Source: Alteromonadaceae bacterium (lineage in GTDB: Bacteria; Pseudomonadota; Gammaproteobacteria; Enterobacterales; Alteromonadaceae). Taken from it: DNA of 56,881 nucleotides. How positions within the stretch are numbered: position 1 is the stretch's first letter; every line of letters begins with the position of its first letter. A model generated the notes under the pieces. That model saw only the letters and a program-made list of their open reading frames with translations. It was not told the origin of the DNA and did not search any database. A program made the translations under genes and the position numbers. The DNA lies in the NCBI GenBank assembly GCA_013216015.1, contig JABSOI010000041.1, forward strand, positions 1-56,881. Direction: 5' to 3'. Below are positions 52,494 through 56,881 of this stretch, one piece after another.

Positions 52494-53879
52494 ATGACAA
52501 AAAATTTATCATTTGAAGCACAATTAACGCGGTTATCTTTGCTTTCATCATTGCCGCTTTTTATATTGCTTATCCCAATGATGATTTATGCACAAATATC
52601 CATTTATATAATTTTACTGACCGCATTATTGACCAGTATCACAATGGGATATTGCCATGTAAAAATACACCAGAAGTCTGCCTATCAATTTCGCAGTTTG
52701 AGCAATTTACTCGAAGGCATGATCCATGGCGATTATAGTCTCAGAGCACGATCTGGCGACAACACCAACTTTGATGCCTTAAATGAACTGATAGTGACCA
52801 TTAACGGCTTGGCACAAAAACTTAATACGCAACACATTGAATCAGTTGAAAGCCAACTGCTGCTGCGCACGGTAATTAATCATATAGATGTTGCCATAAT
52901 CGCGCTGAACGATAAAAATGAAATCATTTTGATCAACCCTACAGCAAAAAATTTATTACAGTTGCCAAATAAAAACTCAGAAAACCTTTCCATGAAACAA
53001 CTGACCCAACTGAGACAATTCAACAGTGGTCAAAGCCAAGTGATGACCCTGGAATTTGGCAATCAAAAAGGAAAATTCAATGTTCATGTAGAAGAATTCA
53101 GAGAGGCTGGAAAGCAACAGAAGTTACTCTTTATTACTGATGTAAGCATTATGCTGAGATCAGAAGAACGTAATGCATGGCAAAGTTTAGTCAGGGTGAT
53201 CAGTCACGAAATTAACAATTCGCTGACACCCATAGCATCAATCAGTCAAACGTTAAATCGCCTGCTTTCCCGCCAGCAAGATATAACAACACATAAAGAA
53301 AATTTGCTTGAAGGACTTACAATCATCTCTCAGCGCACTAATAACTTGAAAGACTTTGTTAATAGTTATAAACAAATTTCACAATTACCTGAGCCTGAAA
53401 AGAAAAACACTTCAATTATAAATTTACTCAATAAAATCATACCGCTTTATCAGGCTAACCAGATAATTATTGCATCAGACGACGATGTTAATTTATTTAT
53501 TGACCCGATTCAATTTGAACAAGTATTAATTAACTTACTGAAAAATGCCGTAGAATCTGTGCAAAATACCTTTCTTATTGATAAAACAGCTATTGATAAA
53601 ACGGGTCTTGATAAAGCTGGCCTTGATGGAAAAATAGTCGTCAGCTGGCAAGTAGAAAATAACTCGTTCAAACTGACGGTAAGCGACGAAGGTGCCGGCA
53701 TTAGCAATCCGGGCAACTTATTTGTTCCTTTTTACACAACAAAAAAACAAGGCTCAGGCATAGGGTTAGTACTATGCCGACAAATACTGGAAGTACACGG
53801 CGGTCAATTATCTTTAACCAACAGAACCGACAAAAATGGCTGTTTGGCGGTTATTGAATTGCCTGTACTTGCCCATTAA
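52494..53879 (+). CDS. Sensor histidine kinase, NtrY-like
   Basis: Start ATG 52494 (MTKNLSFEAQLTRLSLLSSL) lies 32 bp after the regulator stop. The 461-aa protein has two N-terminal membrane segments with almost no periplasmic loop (FILLIPMMIYAQISIYIILL), a HAMP-like helix, a PAS domain (VAIIALNDKNEIILINPTAK), the His box VISHEINNSLTPIASIS (His near residue 237), N box LINLLKNAVES, G1 VSDEGAGI and G2 GSGIGLVLCRQ. Near residues 360-380 it holds a 5-residue tandem repeat (IDKTA IDKTG LDKAG). It should phosphorylate the preceding regulator. Confidence 0.94.
   Translation: MTKNLSFEAQLTRLSLLSSLPLFILLIPMMIYAQISIYIILLTALLTSITMGYCHVKIHQKSAYQFRSLSNLLEGMIHGDYSLRARSGDNTNFDALNELIVTINGLAQKLNTQHIESVESQLLLRTVINHIDVAIIALNDKNEIILINPTAKNLLQLPNKNSENLSMKQLTQLRQFNSGQSQVMTLEFGNQKGKFNVHVEEFREAGKQQKLLFITDVSIMLRSEERNAWQSLVRVISHEINNSLTPIASISQTLNRLLSRQQDITTHKENLLEGLTIISQRTNNLKDFVNSYKQISQLPEPEKKNTSIINLLNKIIPLYQANQIIIASDDDVNLFIDPIQFEQVLINLLKNAVESVQNTFLIDKTAIDKTGLDKAGLDGKIVVSWQVENNSFKLTVSDEGAGISNPGNLFVPFYTTKKQGSGIGLVLCRQILEVHGGQLSLTNRTDKNGCLAVIELPVLAH
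53577..53630 (+). repeat. 15-bp tandem repeat inside the kinase gene
   Basis: ATTGATAAAACAGCT, ATTGATAAAACGGGT, CTTGATAAAGCTGGC and CTTGATGGA follow each other in frame. They insert about 15 residues between the N box and G1 box of the kinase, a place where length is normally constrained little. Confidence 0.75.
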
Positions 53880-53911
53880 CAGATCCTTGTTAATGCAGGA
53901 TTCAGAGCTCT

Positions 53912-53950
53912 AGCTTTAACTTCTACCTTTAACTTCTACCTTTAACTTCT
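53912..53950. repeat. TTTAACTTCTACC tandem repeat
   Basis: A 13-bp unit TTTAACTTCTACC occurs twice and a third time as TTTAACTTCTGCT, between the converging kinase and nitroreductase genes. No function is evident. Confidence 0.7.
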
Positions 53951-53962
53951 GCTTTTAAAAGC

Positions 53963-54637
53963 TTATAAAAAAGTAGCAATTTCATCAATTGATTTTTTAA
54001 CTTTCGCATGATGAGGTACTGTCGCGTTTTTACTCGGGTAACCAGCAATAATTAGCATGTAAGCTCTATCATTATCCCCTCTTTTGCACACCTTGCTTAA
54101 GAAAGACATAGGCTTTGGTGTATGTGTCAAGGTTACTAAACCTGAAGAGTGAAGCGCATTGATCAAAAAACCTGTCGCGATCCCCACTGATTCGTGTACA
54201 TAATAATTTTTATTTTTTTCATCAACAGTTATGCCTCCCTTTTTCTCACTAAAAATAGCAATTAACCAAGGGGCCTTCTCTAAATAAGACTTGTCTGCAT
54301 CGGTGCCTAAAGGCTTTAATGCGCTCAACCATTCATCACCTGCACGACCTTCGTAAAAGCTGCGCTCGTGCATTTCGGCTTGCTCCCTAATTTGTTTTTT
54401 TACTTGAGGGTTTTGTATGGCAACAAAGTGCCAGGGCTGGTGATTGGCCCCACTTGGCGCTGTACCGGCGGCTTTAATACAATTTTCAATAATAGCTTTC
54501 GCAACGGAACGTTCACTGAAACTACGTACGCTATGACGACGTTTTATCTCATGATAAAACGAAGCAGATCTTGTTAACATCTCTTGTTCAGGGTATTCAA
54601 TATAATCACTTAATGGTGATGAATCATGGTCTTTCAT
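53963..54637 (-). CDS. Nitroreductase-family flavoprotein
   Basis: Start ATG 54637 (MKDHDSSPLSDYIEYPEQEM) with AAAGGGAA upstream. The 224-aa protein has the FMN-binding RRHSVRSFSERSVAKAIIEN and AAGTAPSGANHQPWHFVAIQ, then VHESVGIATGFLINALHSSG and LIIAGYPSKNATVP. The PSGAN(H/M)QPW motif is shared with iodotyrosine-deiodinase-like and BluB-like nitroreductases. It reduces an unknown electron acceptor with NAD(P)H and FMN. It is a single gene. Confidence 0.88.
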   Translation of the reverse strand: MKDHDSSPLSDYIEYPEQEMLTRSASFYHEIKRRHSVRSFSERSVAKAIIENCIKAAGTAPSGANHQPWHFVAIQNPQVKKQIREQAEMHERSFYEGRAGDEWLSALKPLGTDADKSYLEKAPWLIAIFSEKKGGITVDEKNKNYYVHESVGIATGFLINALHSSGLVTLTHTPKPMSFLSKVCKRGDNDRAYMLIIAGYPSKNATVPHHAKVKKSIDEIATFL

Positions 54638-55093
54638 AACGGTATTCCCTTTTTTGTTAAGAATACCTTTTAAATTTATATGTTGCAAATGCAACATAAA
54701 TAAATATCGACTGGTTGAGTAGCTGATGTAAAAAATGACGAGGGTAAAAAATTGCCAAACTCAACGTAAAGTTAAATTCGGAATATATTGAATAACTTAA
54801 ATACAAGCATTCAGCCTCTTTTAATAGAGTTAACTAAAAGTTACAATTTTGTAAAAATCGTTCCTGTACTTAATCAATCCAATCTTTAGTATGGATATAG
54901 AAAAGAATCAAATACTTGGTTCTTACCAAAATAAAAAATAAGGTGTTAACTATGTTTAAAAAAATTCAAATGAGTGGAACCGCTGCAATGGCGTAAGACG
55001 AGACTCAGATGCATTGCGTTTGTGGAAGATGGATTGTATTATTTGAAAATTGAATTTATTGCCAAAGCATTACCAATGCATTAAAAGGTTAAC
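54638..55093. other. Intergenic region with a truncated gene start
   Basis: At 54951 an ATG after AAGGTG reads MFKKIQMSGTAAMA and stops at once (TAA). The rest of that gene is missing and what follows up to 55093 is non-coding. It may be a 5' relic. The earlier part is AT-rich and should include the promoter of the nitroreductase. Confidence 0.4.
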
Positions 55094-55561
55094 ATGACAA
55101 ACAATATCACTATACGAAACGCCCTTGAGACAGATCGGGCTTTCATTTTTGAGCTCTCCCCACGATTGGCTCAAGTGGCAGGTTTAACATGGCATACCGA
55201 CAGTGTTGTTCAAAAAATGCAGGACGATTATATCACTGAAATGCTAGATCAAACGTCAGTTCCTCAGGTAACCTTGATTGCAGAAAATAACGGGAATTCT
55301 CTGGGTTTTATCCATGCCTGTGAGCATAAGGACGGCATATCGGGTGAAGCCTGCGGAACAGTCACCCTGCTGGCCGTATCTTCGGCGGCACAAGGAATGG
55401 GAGCCGGAAAACTGTTAGTGAAGGCGGCAGAAGTCTGGGCTAAAGAACAGGGTTATCGTTTGTTGCACTTGGAAGTTTTTGCAAATAATGATAATGGGCG
55501 CGGCTTTTACCAAAATCTGGGTTTTGAAGCTGAAACCCTTCATATGATTAAGCCTCTTTAA
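55094..55561 (+). CDS. GNAT-family N-acetyltransferase
   Basis: This 155-aa protein is the usual size for one GNAT domain. The opening is ITIRNALETDRAFIFELSPR, the central strand GTVTLLAVSSAAQGMGAGKL holds the acetyl-CoA loop (Q-G-M-G-A-G), and the end is LHLEVFANNDNGRGFYQNLG then FEAETLHMIKPL. The substrate cannot be told. It is a stand-alone gene. Unlike the acetyltransferase relic at 3139-3488 it is complete. Confidence 0.9.
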   Translation: MTNNITIRNALETDRAFIFELSPRLAQVAGLTWHTDSVVQKMQDDYITEMLDQTSVPQVTLIAENNGNSLGFIHACEHKDGISGEACGTVTLLAVSSAAQGMGAGKLLVKAAEVWAKEQGYRLLHLEVFANNDNGRGFYQNLGFEAETLHMIKPL

Positions 55562-55683
55562 TGCTTGGGTTGAGCTCATTGGCTTTGACCAGATCACTCA
55601 TAAGGTTTTTCGTAATTAATTATGTTGAGTGAGGATAAAGTTATTGCCTGAACTACTATTTAAAATTTAAGTTTAAGTTGTTT

Positions 55684-55980
55684 TTAAAATCCATCAATCA
55701 ATAAATCTAAGCCTAATTTGATCGTTTCCCTTTGAGAAATTAAATTTGCAACGCTAGAGCGCTTAAGCCTTTTTTTACTGATAGTTGCAATATCAAGTAA
55801 ATCAATAAAATAAGATGAATCATCAAGAGTTACACTAATTTGAAAATCTGAAATGAGTATTCTGTTTCTGTTTCTTTTTACAGATGCCACTAAAACTTGA
55901 TCAAGTTCACTAAAAAAATTATTTTGTAAAACAATCACGAATAATGAATCTAATTCATAAACATTGAATTGTTTAAGCAT
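55684..55980 (-). CDS. ccdB: CcdB-family toxin
   Basis: This 98-aa protein has the CcdB pattern: FNVYELDSLFVIVLQNNFFS at the start, then RILISDFQISVTLDDSSYFI, DLLDIATISKKRLKRSSVAN and LISQRETIKLGLDLLIDGF. F-type CcdB poisons DNA gyrase through its C-terminal W-G-I residues; this protein ends DGF without them, so the target may differ. Its ATG overlaps the antitoxin stop. Confidence 0.8.
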   Translation of the reverse strand: MLKQFNVYELDSLFVIVLQNNFFSELDQVLVASVKRNRNRILISDFQISVTLDDSSYFIDLLDIATISKKRLKRSSVANLISQRETIKLGLDLLIDGF

Positions 55981-56213
55981 TACATTTGGCCTATATTTTC
56001 AGCTAAAGTACACCCTTGTATTTCAAGCTCTTCATTATTCTTTTTTATTGCCTCTTGGTTTTTTTCTAACCATTGCAATTCTTTTTTTTGTTTTATCTTT
56101 TCTAGCAATGCTTCTTCTAACACTTGTGACGGGCTAATAGAAAAGGCTTTTGCCTGATTTAAAATTAATTTATTGATAGAGGTATTACAAGCTATTTTTT
56201 CAGATGTTTGCAT
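55980..56213 (-). CDS. ccdA: CcdA-family antitoxin
   Basis: This 77-aa protein has an N-terminal ribbon-helix-helix (ACNTSINKLILNQAKAFSIS, PSQVLEEALLEKI) and a C-terminal toxin-binding helix LQWLEKNQEAIKKNNEELEI, close to the CcdA WxxENREAIxxxNxxVE pattern. It should bind and neutralise CcdB and repress the operon. Upstream, ATGCGCATTATTTTTGCGCAT (56234-56254) is an inverted repeat that suits an operator. Confidence 0.8.
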   Translation of the reverse strand: MQTSEKIACNTSINKLILNQAKAFSISPSQVLEEALLEKIKQKKELQWLEKNQEAIKKNNEELEIQGCTLAENIGQM

Positions 56214-56232
56214 GCGTACTTCCTACTTATGA

Positions 56233-56256
56233 TGTATGCGCATTATTTTTGCGCAT
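56233..56256. promoter_or_regulatory. TATGCGCA inverted repeat upstream of ccdA
   Basis: TATGCGCAT and ATGCGCATA are mirrored around TATTTT, a 9-bp near-perfect inverted repeat about 20 bp upstream of the antitoxin start. CcdA-type antitoxins bind such operators. The role is inferred from position. Confidence 0.55.
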
Positions 56257-56881
56257 AAGTTGAAATAAGTCAAGTTTAAAGCGTTTTTTAGGTGTTGCAT
56301 AATAAGCTATCAATATAATTATTTGCTCTGAGTATCTGCCCAAGCTATACCAATTGAATTAACTATTGCTCAATGAAAACAAATATTTTTTTCAACTCAT
56401 TGAGTATTTCCTATATTTATTCCTGCTAAATCCCTTTTGCTGAGAAACAATTTATGTGTGAGATAAGTTTGTCAGACATAAAAGAAGTATTGCCCTTTTA
56501 TTTTTAGGTGGCACTTTAAATACTTCAATATTTTATCTTCAACCATTTTCAGCAACTAGCAGAAATCTAATGGTGCGTGTAAAACGGTCAATAGTTTGTT
56601 TTGGTCTGTTCCTTCTAAAATCTGACTCATTCTGGGTGTTTATAAGTAAATTGAGTGTTTCTCTAGTATAAAACGCTTATGCTTTTTAGTTATATGAAAA
56701 ATTCTTTTTTTGAGTGGGTGGCACCCAAAATAGGTGGCACCCAAAATAATGGCTTACACACATACTGAGGGTCAAACATAATGAGGTTGCGCCTTTTGAA
56801 TATAAATTAAGCTACCCAGACTGAACTGGATATATAATTCCAATAAAGTTACACTTCAACAAATAGTACACTCAAGGATGA
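56257..56881. other. Gene-free right end with REP-type direct repeats
   Basis: No open frame is supported. ATACCAATTGAATTAACTAT near 56346 is a lone type D repeat end. GGTGGCACCCAAAATA occurs twice near 56719-56749, the kind of motif often found beside REP-associated transposase genes, so such a gene may lie beyond the edge. Confidence 0.45.

Overview
The window looks like a piece of chromosome from a low-GC marine gammaproteobacterium of the Alteromonadales, most like Colwelliaceae (Colwellia/Thalassotalea). The reasons are the order cbb3 oxidase - ccoH/I/S - TauE/SafE-like - fnr - uspE - ttcA, a PEP-CTERM remnant, REP-transposase relics and many short AT-rich interspersed repeats. This placement is an inference from gene order and protein style; no search was run.

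Left part (1-14.8 kb): decayed accessory DNA. It holds an ISKra4-type transposase cut by the window edge, a frameshifted IS982-type transposase, a REP-transposase relic, a 158-bp MITE with an 8-bp target duplication next to a cold-shock gene, and pseudogenes for a GNAT acetyltransferase, a PEP-CTERM protein, a Mu-like DUF3164 protein and a Sel1 lipoprotein. Intact genes are few: cold-shock protein, TlpA-like thioredoxin, LysE exporter, serine hydrolase, MBL hydrolase, a putative lipoprotein. A CadC-like transmembrane regulator keeps its frame over 2.1 kb but has three in-frame stops.

Middle part (15-29.8 kb): the respiratory block ccoNOQP-ccoH-ccoI-ccoS-TauE/SafE, with a perfect FNR box upstream of ccoN. 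The neighbouring fnr gene is a pseudogene that has lost its sensory domain. Next come uspE, a metallophosphoesterase and ttcA. A partial second ttcA 5' end lies 1.8 kb upstream of the intact one and brackets a dead parDE module, which looks like the scar of an element integrated into ttcA. A Fur-box operon (TPR protein, truncated small gene, S26-like peptidase) follows.

Right part (30-56.9 kb): a Bax-like protein and membrane proteins; a minus-strand T6SS cargo island (VgrG, DUF3540, PAAR-like DUF4150, an apparently inactive ketosynthase-fold protein, an AHH-type nuclease candidate, two probable immunity proteins, a TIGR02270-like protein, DUF2169); an SDR and a flavin monooxygenase; a tripartite ABC efflux operon with its own two-component system, a sigma-54-type promoter and two palindromic upstream sites; a nitroreductase, a GNAT and a ccdAB module.

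The most informative pattern is a set of small TACCC...GGGTA elements flanked by TA on both sides: three identical 159-bp copies (type A), three diverged 157-bp copies (type B) and one 262-bp relative (type F). Four of the seven sit in genes. In each of the four, removing the element plus one TA exactly restores a sensible reading frame. These elements killed both halves of parDE, replaced the 5' end of the serine hydrolase gene and replaced the 3' end of a TonB-like membrane protein gene.
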